A stretch of 64,000 bases of DNA from Platanthera guangdongensis (Eukaryota > Streptophyta > Magnoliopsida > Asparagales > Orchidaceae), in NCBI GenBank assembly GCA_039583875.1, contig CM077166.1:94396094-94460093 (forward strand), given 5' to 3'. Position numbers and translations under genes: made by a program. A model generated the notes under the pieces. It was not told where the DNA came from. It ran no database searches and worked only from the letters and a program-made list of their open reading frames with translations. Positions 23,146-34,577 of the stretch are shown piece by piece. Numbering within the stretch: the first letter of the stretch is position 1; every line of letters starts with the position of its first letter.

Positions 23146-23234
23146 AATAAGTTCCAAGATTTTAAAACTCTAAAAATTGACCAAAACTAGGCAAACATCT
23201 TGCTTTTTCTAGTGTCTAGAGTATTTCTAGTCTC

Positions 23235-23535
23235 TGAACTGCGCTCGACGATTTTCGCCCAGATCGTCGAACGGAGATCGACGCTTTCCAAAATCGTCGA
23301 CCAGAGTTCAGCGCTTCTCAGATAGTGTTCAACTATCTCTCCAGGTCAACGATCGTCGAACGGTGCTCGACGATTTTGTTTTCTGAACTATCGTCGAACA
23401 GAGCTCGACGCTCTCCAATATCGTCGAACGGAGACAGACGATATTGAAGACCTTTCAGATTCCTTTAGAAGCCCCGATCGTCGAACTGTGTTCAACGATC
23501 TTTCCTTTTCTACGTCGAACCCTAATATAAAATTC
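23235..23535 (+). promoter_or_regulatory. Motif array plus TATA-like box upstream of E3 ORF3
   Basis: Between pol and ORF3, about six TCGTCGAACGGAG...TCGACG units (same motif as in U3) run to 23516. They are followed by TATAAAA at 23526-23532, a T/C-rich leader, a possible splice acceptor (TGTTTGCAG) and ATG at 23648. The layout mimics an LTR promoter. Confidence 0.6.
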
Positions 23536-23647
23536 ATTTTTCGGCCGTCATTCTCCTTTTGCGCTTTCAATCTCTCTGCAAATTTTCTCTTTCCCTCCAA
23601 ACATCTCTACACTTGGTCGTTTGGTTGTTTATTGTTTGCAGGAAACC

Positions 23648-26646
23648 ATGGCCGTCTCCATCGTCGTTCTGGCCGCCATGAAATTCGATGCAGGTTTCGA
23701 TATTGATATGGTTTCTTTTAGCACCAGTGATCAAATCTTCCAAGACATTCTATAACTGTTCAAGGAACAAAAGCTTGTTGCTATCATGTCCACCAGAATC
23801 AAATTGCCTGCAGATGAAATCAAGGAGTGGGTCTATACTGCGCACAACCAAGACCAAAATACAGTTGTTGGATCAATTTTAGGAACCTAGGTACCTCTTA
23901 CACCTGCTATTCTGACAGAGATTTTTGGATTGAATTCTGGAAGAGATTCTGTTGAAATGTCTGGAGAAGAATTTTCTACCATGCTTGATAGAATGGGTCA
24001 TTCTGATGCAAACGCTAGCAAGATGCTGAAAAAGAATTTGGCTGTTGAGTATATGTTTTTAGCTGATGTAGTGGGAAAAGTGCTTTTAGCCAAGCACTCA
24101 GCCCATGATACCATATCCAGGTATCAGCTATGCCTGATGGGTGCTTTAGTGGAAAAGAAACAATTAAACTGGGGAGAGATTTTCTTTGATCTGATTAAGA
24201 AGAAGATAAATAAGAATTTTGTGAATTATGGAAGGATATTAGGGTTGTTTCTCCAAAACAGATGCCCTGCCCTGCTTGTATCAAATGGGATGCACATCAA
24301 TGCCTCTAAGAGGCTCTTCTGTTCCCTCTTTGGCAAGTGGGACAGACAGATAGTGAAGCCTAGCAGGTCCTCTGCAGCTGCAACTTCAGGCACAAGGACT
24401 GCTACAGTCTCTTCCCCTCAAGTCTCTGCCCCTGTAGAAGACTTGCCTGCTGCTTCTCCTCCTTGTCCACCTCTTATTTCATCTCCACCAGTCACCTCCA
24501 CCATTCAAATTTCATCCACCATCATTATTTCCAGCCCATCTCCTACTTCAATTCCATCTCCAATCCCTACTCTCACAGAAGAAATCTTCCACCCTCTACA
24601 TCACTACCCTCAACCAGATCTTGACACATCATCTCATCTTCCATCATTCAATCTGATAGATAATTCCTTCATGGATGATTCACCTTCATCCCCTCCTGAT
24701 CTACCCTCTTCATCCACATTATATCAACAGCTACTGCAAGATATCATTGCTCAACCCTCCTTCACACCTTCTATCTTCATTCCCCTTTCTTCCATTTCAA
24801 CAATCCCCACACTTCAACCTTCCTTTCCCCCATACACCAGCTCTCCACCAACATCACCAGTTGCTCCATCTTCATTCTCTACCTCTGCTCAAGTCCCTAC
24901 TGAGCATGTAGATATTCTAGCCTTAGCTGACAAACTGTATGAGCTGATAGCTCCCAGGCTCTCACTTCTGTTGGAGACCTCCTTGGCTCCACTCTTCAAG
25001 TCAGTTGCAGTCTTATCTGCCAGGATCTCCTCTATCTTTCCACCTCAGGCAATCCCTTCCTTTGGGTTCCTTGATCCAACTATCTCTGAATCTAGGCAGG
25101 GGGGATGCCTCATGAAGATGTTAGATTGCCTGCTGCTGCCATTTCTTCAGTCCCTGCTGCAGCTATTTCCTCAGTTCAAGTTGCTGTCTCTTCAACTCAA
25201 GCTCAAGCTTCAACACCACCTCAGGTTGCAGTTTTCTCAGTGGACCTCAGGTCACTTTTATCAGAGTTTGATTATATATACTTTAGCTATCTTCTAGAGC
25301 AGAATGCAGTCCAGCCATCTGAGGATCTCTCTAAGGCCATTGTGCCCATTTCAAGCTGTGACACCAGCGTTATACATTCCTTTGTAAATTCAGTTTATGC
25401 TGCTGGTTCTGTTGCTGTTGCCCCTACTGTTGTTATAAATGATACTGCTGATGATGTAGTTTCTAAGGATATACATATGACAGAGCCATATGAATTTGAG
25501 CCTGCTGTCATTGCTGATGTTGCCCCTGCTGATGTTTTTGTATCTGAAACTGTTTTCTCTGAATCTGCTGCTGCCCCAGTTGCTGCTGTTACTACTGCTG
25601 ATGTATCTTCTGAGAGTTTTGCTCCTAAAAGTTCTGTATCTACTGTATCTACTACTGCTGCTACAACTTCTGTCAGTGTTATTTCTGCTTCTACTGCTGC
25701 TGCTATAATTGCTGTCACTACTGTTACCTCTGCTCCAACCCAATAATAGAAAGATTATCTAAAAAGGATTGATGCTTTATATGATGAACAAAGCTCTGAA
25801 AGTGATCAGTTCAGAACTGATTCTGATGATTCCTCAGCTACTATAGCAAGGAAAAGAAAAGTAAGAAGCAAGGCAATGAAAAGAGTTCCTCCAGCTAAAG
25901 TCAAAAATACAAATGATATTCCCTACTATATTCTGCATGACTGCCCTATAACAGAACACTGGATGCAATATTCAAAGAATCAACTAAAGGCTATGAAGAA
26001 GAAGAGAAAATATGAGAAAGGTTCCTCTCAGTTCCATCATCCTCCTCCACCTCCTCCTCCTGATGCAGGTGCAGGTGGTAGCTCTGCTGTTCATCCTTCT
26101 GTTAGAAGTCAAATCTCCTATCAGCCTCAAGGAAGATCTCAATATAGGGGAAGCCAATTCAGAGGCTCTCAATCTAGGAGAGGAAATTATAGAGGAAACC
26201 AAAGAGAACTTCAAGTTTATTCCAAAGGTTACTCCAGGCAACATCCTTACTCAAGGGAAGGATCAGGTTCATCTGATACTACTTCAGGTCCATTTACTTA
26301 TAAGTTGAAAGTATTAGTCTCCTCCAGAGCTCCTCCAGATAATCCCTCCAACAGATATGAGCCTCGAGTGCCCTTTGAGGATCCAGAGAACAATCCAACT
26401 GCCTGGACAGCTAGAATGAAGGAATTAGCCGCCTTGGATCAGATTAAGAAAGCCAGAGAGCAAGGCAAGGACACCTCCAGCATTATTATCTTGTTAGAAC
26501 AAAGAAAGAAGGAACTTGAAAGATATGCTTCCAGCAAGTTTTTTGATTCTGAAAGATACATGGAGCTGCACCCTGAAGCTGTAGTACCAAGGCCTAAACA
26601 ACAAACATCTCTAGGTGCAGCTAATGACAGAAGATCAAAGAAGTAA
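23648..26646 (+). pseudogene. E3 ORF3 (accessory gene, plant transposon-protein-like), degraded
   Basis: Starts MAVSIVVLAAMKFDAG at 23648. The N-terminal ~240 residues resemble the 'putative plant transposon protein' domain that often accompanies plant retroelements (KHSAHDTISRYQLCLMGALVE, then LNWGEIFFDLIKKKI). Then comes a Pro/Ser/Thr-rich region, an Ala/Val low-complexity stretch and a basic Arg/Gly/Gln-rich C-terminus with PPPPPPDAGAGG. Breaks: stops near 23753 and 23888, a frame change at a G run near 25095, and a stop near 25746. I see no signal peptide or membrane segment, so it is not an obvious envelope protein despite its env-like position. Function unknown. Confidence 0.7.
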
Positions 26647-26840
26647 GCTCTTAATCCAAATAGAGAAATTAAACTTATAAAGAGCAAGGAGAAAGAATAA
26701 TTCTGTAAGGTGACAATTATTCTGATTTCCGATCTGTCTGAGATATTATATCTGTGATTCTGCAATGTTGTTGTTTTTTATATTATTGCTTTGTATTTTG
26801 TTCTTAATTTCTACAATTTCTGTAAATAGTAATCCTAACC

Positions 26841-26855
26841 CAAATAGGGGGAGAT
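26841..26855 (+). other. E3 polypurine tract
   Basis: CAAATAGGGGGAGAT directly before the 3' LTR. The same sequence occurs in E10 and, on the minus strand, in E8. Confidence 0.9.
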
Positions 26856-28443
26856 TGTTGGAACACCCTATTACTAATTTGGGTCAGGATCACTATGTCT
26901 TTAGGAAACCTGTTTTTGACCTCATTGTATAGATCTAAAGGTCAATTAGAATTGAGTCTATGGGTTAGTAGTTAGGTTTGGAAGCTGCCCTCAAGACTAA
27001 GGTTTTTCAGTTTGGAGACTAAGTCATTTCGTCGAGCTCAGTATGATGAATCGTTGAACTCCTATCGATGATTGTTTAGCTCAACTTCGACGGATCGTCG
27101 AACTCCATTCGACGATCGCTGAGCTCAACTTCAACAAATCGTCGAACTCCATTCGACGATCTTCGAGCTTAGTTCGACGATCTTGACTCCAGTTTATTCC
27201 GCTATCTCTGAGCTCAGTTCGACGATAGTTGAGCTCAAATCGACGAACTCTGTTTCTATATAAGTCCAAATCACTAAGCTCAGTTCGACGATAGTGGAGC
27301 TTAGTTCGACGTGTCTCTGAAGAGTTCAACGACTTTCAAGATTCAAATTCAGAACAGTTAAGGAGTTATTCTCAGCAATTAATTCAGAAGATTTTGTAGC
27401 CGTTTTCATTTATTCTGGAGCAAGTTTCAAGGAGTTATCAAGGAATGTTTCATTGGACTTTCCCCCATAAGACAAAAGCAATTAAGGAAGTCATTTATGA
27501 CAGGCCAACGACTATCTTGACAGTGGATCATTTCTATTTAGAGAAAGAGGAATAAAAGATAAGATTTTTTTAAAAAAATTCCAGACACAGGAAGAAGAAC
27601 AAGGGAGAGACACACATTCTGCAATATTCATTCTCTGCAAATCCTCATCTGCAATAACTCTCACAACCTCAATCACACAAGAGAAAGAAAAAGAGTTGCA
27701 GACATTCTCTGTCTCAAGATTCATACAAGAACACCATCACTAAAAGAGATCAAACATCTGAAATCTTCAGATCTCTTTTGATTCAAGTGTTCAAGGCCAT
27801 CATCATTCAAGTCTCCAGACATCTCACATTTCAGCTGTTGCTGAAATCATCATTTGATGGAGATCAATTTTCTGAAGGTCTATCACCCTACTACAAAGCT
27901 TCATTTCCTGAACAACTACAGATCTCAGGGGGAGCTTTGACAACATCAATATCCACATAGTCTTCTCAGCTGCTTTGAGAAAGAGAAGACTTCCATCACT
28001 CTCCCATCCCCACCTCTGTAAAGGGTTTTTCAAACTCCCTTCAAACGTTTGTGTTTGGGTTTTGATCACCTTATCAAAAGCTCATTGGTGGCAAGACACC
28101 TGATCAAAAAATCTGGTTTGGTTTTTGAGCACCTTATCAAAAGCTCATTGGTGCACAGGACACCTGATCAACTCATCCTGCAATGGATTCCTACCTAGGG
28201 TGGTAGAAGACTGGATATACCCAAGTTTATGGGAACCACTATAGCTCCTTGTGTCTTCTGGTTGCTTATCTTTATTTTTGTTTCTTGCTGTGATTGTTTT
28301 GTGACTAGGTTGCTCTGTGGTTAGATTTATTATTTGCTTCCCTGTTCACATTAGAATACAACAACTGTTGTAAAAGTTTTTACCAAGCACCATACTCTAT
28401 TCACCCCCCCTCTAGAGTATATCAGATCTAACTCGCACTTTCA
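26856..28443 (+). repeat. 3' LTR of E3
   Basis: Pairs with 16251-17833 and ends GCACTTTCA before the AGAAG duplication. Differences from the 5' copy cluster at CG sites in the palindrome array (27028-27315). TATATAAG at 27257-27264 is a better TATA box than in the 5' LTR. Confidence 0.95.
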
Positions 28444-30965
28444 AGAAGTAAAAACACAAGTAAATTTAAATATAATCCGTGTACCTAAAGTGAACTCGTG
28501 AACCCCTTCAAACCTCTAGATAGGAGAAGTCAAAAGTAGGTAAATATAAAATATAACGCGAGTTTCTGAAGTGAACTCGTGAACACCTGGTAATCTCGGC
28601 AAAAGAGAAGTCTAAAGCAGGTGAATTCAAAAGAGAAATCAAAAGTAGGTAAATTCGAAATATAATGTAAGTACCCTAAGTGAACTCGTGAACACCTACT
28701 AATCTCCGTAAAAGTGAAGTCAAAAGCTGGTAAATTTAAAATATAATGTGTGTATCTGAAGTGAACTTAAACAACAGATAATCTCTGAAAAATAAGAAAT
28801 CAAAAGAAGGAAAATTTAAAATATAATGCGACTATTTGAGGTGAACTCACGAACACCTACTAATCTATGTAAAAGAGAAGTCAAAAGTAAGTAAATTTAA
28901 AATATTCCGCGAGTACCAGAAGTGGACTCTTGAACTCGTGCTAATCTCTAAAAAAGAGAAGTCAAAAGAAGTTAAATTTAAAGTATAACATGAGTAGCTG
29001 AATTGAACTCGCGAACACCTATTAATCTCTGTAAATGTAATCAAAAGATGGTAAATTTAAAAATAACACGAGTACCTGATTTGAACCCGCGAACACCTAC
29101 AAATCTCTACAGAAGAGATGTCAAAAGCAGGTAAATTTAAAATATAACTCGAGTACCTGAAGTTTATTCGCGAACACCTTCTAATCTCTGCAAAAGATAA
29201 ATCTAAAGCATGTAAATTTAAATTATAACTCGTGTACCTGAAGTGAACTCTCGAACTCCTACTAATCTCTACAAAAGAGATGTCAAAAGAAGGTAAATTT
29301 AAAATATAACGCGAGTACCTGAATTGAACTCGCAAATACCTACTAATCCATGTAATGGAGTAATAAAAAGTAGGTAAATTTAAAATATTACTCAAGTACT
29401 TGAAGTGAACTCACAAACACATGCTAATCTCATCCATAGAGAAGTGAAAAAAGGTAAATTTAAAATATAATGCAAGTATCAGGAGTGAAATCGCAAACAA
29501 CTGCAAATCACTACAAAAGATATGTCAAAAAAAAAGATAAATTGAAAATATATCACGTGTACCTGAATTAAACTCGCAAACAAATACTAATTCTTACAAA
29601 GGAGAAGTCAAAAGAATGTAAATTTAAAATATAATGCGGGTAACTGAAGTGAACTCCCAAACATCTGCTAATCAGTACAAAAGAGAAGTCAAAAGCAGGC
29701 AAATTTAAAATATAATTCGAGTACCTGAAGTAAACTCTTTAACTCCTTCTAATCTATACATAGGATAAGTAAAACGCAGGTAAATTTAAAATATAACGTG
29801 ATTACCTAAAGTGAACTCTTGAACACCTGCTAATCTCTACAAAAGAAGGGTCTAAAGTAGGTAAATTTAAAAGGAAAGTCAAAAGTAGGTAAATTTAAAA
29901 TATAATGCGTGTACCCTAAGTGAACTCGTGAACACCATCTAATCTCCGCAAAAGAAAAATCAATTGCAAATAAATTTAAGATGTAACGAGCGTATCTGAA
30001 GTGAACTCGCAAATACCTTCTAATCTCTATAAAAATAGAAGTCAAAAGATGGTAAATATAAAATGTAACGTGAGTTACTATTGTGAACTCACGAACACTT
30101 GTAAATATATGCAAAAGAGTAGTCAAAAGTAAGTAAATTTAAAATATAATGCGATTACTTGATGTGAACTCAAAAATAGCTGCTAATCTATTCAAAAGGG
30201 AAGTCAAAACGAGGTAAATTTAATATATAATGCGAGTACCAGAAGTGAACTCGCAAACTTTTCTAATATCTGCATAAGTGAAGTCAAATACATGTAAATT
30301 TAAAATATTACACGAGTACCTGAAGTGACCACACAAACACCTTCTAATCTCTTCAAATACGAAGTCAACACTAGGTAAATTTAAAATATAACTCGAGTAT
30401 CATAAGTTAATTCACAAACACCTGCTAATCTCTGCAAACGAGAAGCCAAAAGCTAGTAAATTTAAAATATAAAGTGAGTACCTGAAGTGAACTTGTGAAC
30501 ACTTGCTAATCTATTTAAAAAGAGAAGTAAAAAGCAGGTAAATGTAAGAAATAACGTGAGTACCTGAGGTGAACTTGAAAACACCTGCTAATCTATGCAA
30601 AAGAGAAGTCAAAACAGGTAAATTTAAAGTATAACAAGTGTACCTGAAGTGAACTCGTGAACACGTGCTAATCTATGCCATGGTTTAAATATAATGCGAG
30701 TACGTAAAGTGAACTCGCAAACACCTGCTAATTTCTGCTAAAGAAAAGTCAAAAGAAGGTAAATTTAAAATATAACGCGAGTACCTGAAGTGAACTCGTG
30801 AACACTTGCTAATCTCTGCAAAAGTGAAATCAAGGAAGGTAAATTTAAAATATTCCTGAGTACCTAGATTAAACTCGCCAACACGTACAAATGTCTACAA
30901 AAGGAAGCCAAAAGAAGGTATATTTAAAATATAACGCGAGTACTAGAAGTGAACTCGCGAACACC
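28444..30965 (+). repeat. Satellite array, ~80 bp monomer, about 30 copies
   Basis: The phrase GAAGTGAACTCGYGAACACC recurs at ~80-81 bp steps (for example near 28571, 28761, 28841, 28922, 29003), with occasional longer units. Each monomer carries two dyads: CGCGAGT and ACTCGCG separated by 11 nt, and ACCTGC and GCAGGT separated by ~27 nt, both around an AT-rich AAATTTAAAATATAA block. Monomers are diverged from each other. No gene is present; long minus-strand ORFs here are repeat artefacts. The array ends where E4 starts. Confidence 0.9.
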
Positions 30966-31588
30966 TGTTTGTACAACCTTGGGCTCGCGAGAGGGTCCAG
31001 CGAGCGAGAAAGGGAGACTAGCGAGATAATAGGATGCCCACCTGAAGTGGGCGAGAGAGCCGACAGGCCGAGAGGACGGCGAGACAGACAGGGTTGTCGT
31101 CTCGCCCGGCAGTGCCTTCCCCACTAGCCACATGGGAGAGGAGATGTCTTTACCTTTTTACCCCAAAAAGGGATTTTACCTTTGTGCCCCAGGTAGTTTT
31201 ATATTTCTACCCCTGAAGGTCTGCGTATAGCTCTCGAGAACAGCGGAGTTTGGCTGTTGGCAGACCCAGCCCAGGGTGTTTTGGTCTTTTCAGGATGATT
31301 CAGAAGTGTTATTTACAGATCAGATTCGGGGCCTATAAATAGACCAATAAGGTGCCTGGGATGGTTGTTGAACCTTTCCACTGTTTTCCTCACAGGCACC
31401 TAGCTCAGCATTGGCTAGGGAGGGGAAGATCTTTGGTTCTTCCGGGAAAGAGGTGGGACCTCCGAGCTGAGACCCCTCGGTCTGTTTTTTAGGTCCCCGT
31501 CTCTCGTCAGGAGGATAGCTCAGGAAGAGTACGTGTGGGCTGCATCCTGGATCGAACATTAGGAGGAACCGAAAAGCTGGTTCCAACA
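30966..31588 (+). repeat. 5' LTR of E4 (623 bp)
   Basis: Starts TGTTTGTACAACC within the satellite and ends GGTTCCAACA. U3 has repeated GCGAGA/TCTCGC words (30990-31110); TATAAATA begins at 31334. After it comes TTTTTGGTACGGTGAGCG, a primer-binding site I cannot assign to a tRNA. The partner LTR is absent, so borders rest on terminal motifs. Confidence 0.65.
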
Positions 31589-31644
31589 TTTTTGGTACGG
31601 TGAGCGTGGATCGCAACCCTCAGAGAATAACCTTGAGCAACCAC

Positions 31645-33069
31645 ATGGCGGGGGATCACAGAGAAGGAGAAGGAGAGGGGTCGGATAACCCAGGAAGATT
31701 TTGTCGGAAGAGAGGAGTTTATGGCTTCAATCAAGGGGATCATGGATTTTCTGCAAGGGATCTCGCGACAGGGGGACTGTTCAATCCCACTGCCTCAAGT
31801 GCTTGCTCTCATGCCGCAAGAAGATCTCGTCTCGGCGCTAGTGGGAGAAGATGCCCCGGGGAGGAGACCGGGGAAAGAGGTGATGGCGGAAGGAAGCGGG
31901 AGGGACATGGCAGGAAGAGAGCTGTTCCCAAGCCCGGTAAGTACCATCTCACCATGAGAGGTCGTCGCGCGAGCGGGGGGGGGGGGGGGGGGGGGATACC
32001 GGTGGCGAGAGGGTCGCCTTTTTGTGAGTTGATCCTGTCAGCACCCGTCCCGGAAGGGTTCCGGGAACCAGAAATGAACTACTATGTGGGAAAAGATGAT
32101 CCCCTTCATCACTTGCAATGGTTTGAGGATGCGGTTTCGATCAGGCCCATGATGGATGCGTTTAAATGCCATCTTCTCGCCATCACTCTAAAGGACAAAG
32201 CTAGAGACTGGTTTCATCAGCTCCTGACAGGCTCGATATATTGCTTCAAGGACCTAAGCAGGAGTTTCCAGTTGTTGTTCTCCACTTCTAAGAAGAGAAA
32301 GAAGAACCCGGAGTCAAAAATTTTGATTAAGCAGAAGGCAGATGAATCACTCGCTCAGTACATGGACAGGTTCCAAGAGGAGATCTTGGATATACAGGAG
32401 GTTCCAGGGTTTGCCCTCCAGATGGCCTTTACTATGGGACTACGGGAAGGTTTCTTCAAAATGAGCCTCACCCGGAAGGCGCCGCTGTCTTATGAGGGCT
32501 TGATGGAGAAGGCGACAAAGGAAATAGCGATGAAGGCGGCAAACCCAGCTTTCACAAAAAAATTGGCAAGGCTTACTGAGGTGGAGTCGAGGGAGTTAGG
32601 GGGGAGACAGCAGGAGGCAAGGAGAAGAGAAGAGCCGAGGGCGTTGGCATATCAAGAGCTGGGATGGAGGCAACAGGGAGGCCCTGCCCGACAAGGTAGA
32701 GGATTTCCCCATGGGGGGAGGAACCAAAAAGGTGGACCGAGAATATTTTACCAGCAAGGGTGGGGGTATGGTCATAGACAACCCCTGCCCCCTCTGCAGC
32801 AGGCTATGGCTATCGGCCGAGGCAGAGGAAGGGGCTGGGAGAGAGGAACAGGAGCAGGTGCTGGGATAAGAAGAAACCCTCGGGAAGGAAGGCAAGGGGG
32901 GAGGCGGCGTTGCCATATTGTGACTTCCACGAGGAGGAAGGTCACGCAATGGCTACAGGCCCCCGATTTCTTGGAAATAAGGAGAACTAGAGGAGCAGGA
33001 GAACAACCAAGACCGGTACGGATAGAGGAAGTGATAGGTACAGGAGAAGAGTATCGGTGTGTGGATTGA
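31645..33069 (+). pseudogene. E4 gag, degraded
   Basis: The gag domain is clear at about 32015-32560: GSPFCELI, then YYVGKDDPLHHLQWFE, FKCHLLAITLKDKARDWFHQL, and QYMDRFQEEILDI. This is the Retrotrans_gag family form of plant Tat elements. The N-terminal part changes frame: the better protein (MASIKGIMDFLQGIS) is in another frame at 31721-31957, and the frame returns across a 21-base G run at 31975-31995. The C-terminus is Arg/Gly/Gln-rich. The start at 31645 (MAGDHREGEG) is a guess; an upstream ATG at 31600 is possible. Confidence 0.75.
31975..31995 (+). repeat. G21 homopolymer inside E4 gag
   Basis: Twenty-one consecutive G. It lies at the point where the reading frame of gag switches, so its length decides the frame. 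It could be a slippage tract or a sequencing/assembly length error. Confidence 0.9.
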
Positions 33070-33228
33070 ACGGATGAAGGAGATCGCGGAGGAATTGGAG
33101 TAATCCATGGGGGGGTAGGGATAGAGGCGGCCCGAAAGGCGAGTCTTCACACTATGTACCACTGAAACGTAGCCTCGACATCGCAATCCCCTTCCCCAGA
33201 TGAAAAGATCACCTTTTCGAGGAAGGAC

Positions 33229-33582
33229 ATGCCAGATCATGAAGACCCTTTCTGTGACGCACTGGTGATACGAACCGCCATTGAGAACTTTACAGTATCA
33301 CAGATCCTAGTAGACAATGGGAGTTCGGTGAACGTGATTTTCAAAAAGGCATTCAATGCGATGAGGGTGGAGGCCCGGAGGGTGTTGGCGGCGGATGGAC
33401 CATTGTTTGGATTCTCAGGAGAAAGGAAAGAAGTCGAGGGGGGAGTGGGACTCCAAGTAACCCTGGGAGAGCTATCCCGAAACTGCCGCTTCGTCATAGT
33501 AGATGCCCCTAGTAGTTACAACGCTATCTTTGGGCGCCCCTTGATCAACGCTTTCAGATGCATTCCGTCATCGTTTCACTAG
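33229..33582 (+). pseudogene. E4 aspartic protease
   Basis: Pepsin-like retroelement protease that would cut the polyprotein. The catalytic motif is ILVDNGSSVNVIF (DNGSS form, common in Tat elements). The flap region precedes a C-terminal YNAIFGRPLIN motif. A TAG at the end (after SSFH) and stops upstream near 33067 and 33165 interrupt a frame that otherwise continues from gag, as expected for a gag-pro-pol polyprotein. Confidence 0.8.
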
Positions 33583-34550
33583 TGCTTGAAACTGAACTCA
33601 GGAGGTACCCAAATCATGGTGCGGGGGATCCAAAGGCTGTAAGTGAATGCTACGTAACGGCAGTGAACACCGTCTCCTGGCAGGGAGATGCTGAAGAGAT
33701 GGAGAAGTCGATGGAGCAGTTGCAATAGGAACTGGGGGGCGAAGTCGAAGAAAGAGAGGCAGAATATGCTGGAGGAGAAGGAGAAGTAGTGATGGTTGGA
33801 GGCATTGCGGGGGAGCCAGAAATGACGGGAGATAAGTACGGAGAGACGGGGATGGTAGAAGAAAGAGGAGAGAAAGGTGCTGGAGGAGAGGGAGAAGTAG
33901 TGGTGGTTGGAGGCATTGCAGTGGAGCCAGAAATGGCGGGAGATAAGTACGGAGAGACGAGGACGGTAGAAGAAAGAGAGGAGGAAGGTGCTGGAGGAGA
34001 GGGAGAAGTAGTGATGGTCAAGGACATTGCGGGGAAGCTAGAAATGGCTGGAAAGGAGGGAGGAGAGATGGAGGCGGCAGAGGAAAGGGAGCCAAAAGAA
34101 GATGAAGGGAGGAAAGAGAAGAGGAAGATGGAGGAAGCGAGAGGGTCGCCCAGGAAGGGGGCCCGGCCGGAAAAAAGACGGGCCTCATGGCAGGAAGGAG
34201 AGGATGCAAGCAAGTGGGAGATGGAAGAGCTTGGGGAAGAAATGGTGATGGCCATCGCGGAAGATGAAGCCAGAGAGCCGGACGCGCTGGAAGAGCAGGA
34301 AGGAGAGGAAGAACCATCAAGGCTGAAGGCAGCCATGGATGTACTCGAGGTAGAGATCCATACCAAGGAAGGCAGAGAGGAGAAGATAAAGAACAGCGGC
34401 GAGCTCAGCCTGGAAGACCGAGAGAAGATCAAGGCCTGCGTGCAGAGAAATATTGACGTATTCGCATGGAGCGCCGCAGACATGCCCGGGGTCGACGCGG
34501 ACGTCGCTTGTCACCGCCTTAATCTCGACCCCAACACTCACCCCATATAG
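33583..34550 (+). pseudogene. E4 acidic linker region with 37-residue repeats, then start of RT
   Basis: Between protease and reverse transcriptase lies a Glu/Gly-rich region. It includes 2.5 copies of a 111 bp unit (33783, 33894, 34005) encoding a 37-residue repeat with IAGEPEM and GDKYGET. The end (NIDVFAWSAADMPGVDADVACHRL) is the conserved N-terminal lead into Tat reverse transcriptase, followed by two adjacent TAG codons at 34548-34553. E6 has a related but unrepeated acidic linker. The role is unknown; it may be a spacer. Confidence 0.65.
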
Positions 34551-34577
34551 TAGAAGAAGAGGGTCATCGCCTCCAAG

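Larger units (their letters stand above)
16251..28443 (+). mobile_element. E3: complete SIRE-like Ty1/Copia element (12.2 kb)
   Basis: Two LTRs (1583 and 1588 bp) with TG...CA ends, target duplication AGAAG at 16246-16250 and 28444-28448, primer-binding site, gag, pol, an extra ORF (ORF3) and polypurine tract. The order protease-integrase-RT-RNase H marks Copia. Large size plus a third ORF after pol fits the SIRE lineage. The coding regions are badly broken. It belongs to the same family as E10 (48417-60644), which is better preserved. Confidence 0.95.

Noticed and set aside
25390..25743. Ser/Asn/Arg-rich minus-strand ORFs opposite E3 ORF3 (also 57588-57915)
   Set aside because: Shadows of the Ala/Val/Thr-rich GCT/ACT codons of ORF3.
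28444..30965. Protein-coding ORFs on the minus strand (for example 29057-29395 and 29830-30126)
   Set aside because: They repeat with the satellite period and encode near-identical low-complexity units; explained by the tandem repeat.
33650..34483. Long Ser/Pro-rich minus-strand ORF opposite the E4 linker
   Set aside because: Complement of the Glu/Gly-rich plus-strand repeat; no domain, and pol context is plus strand.
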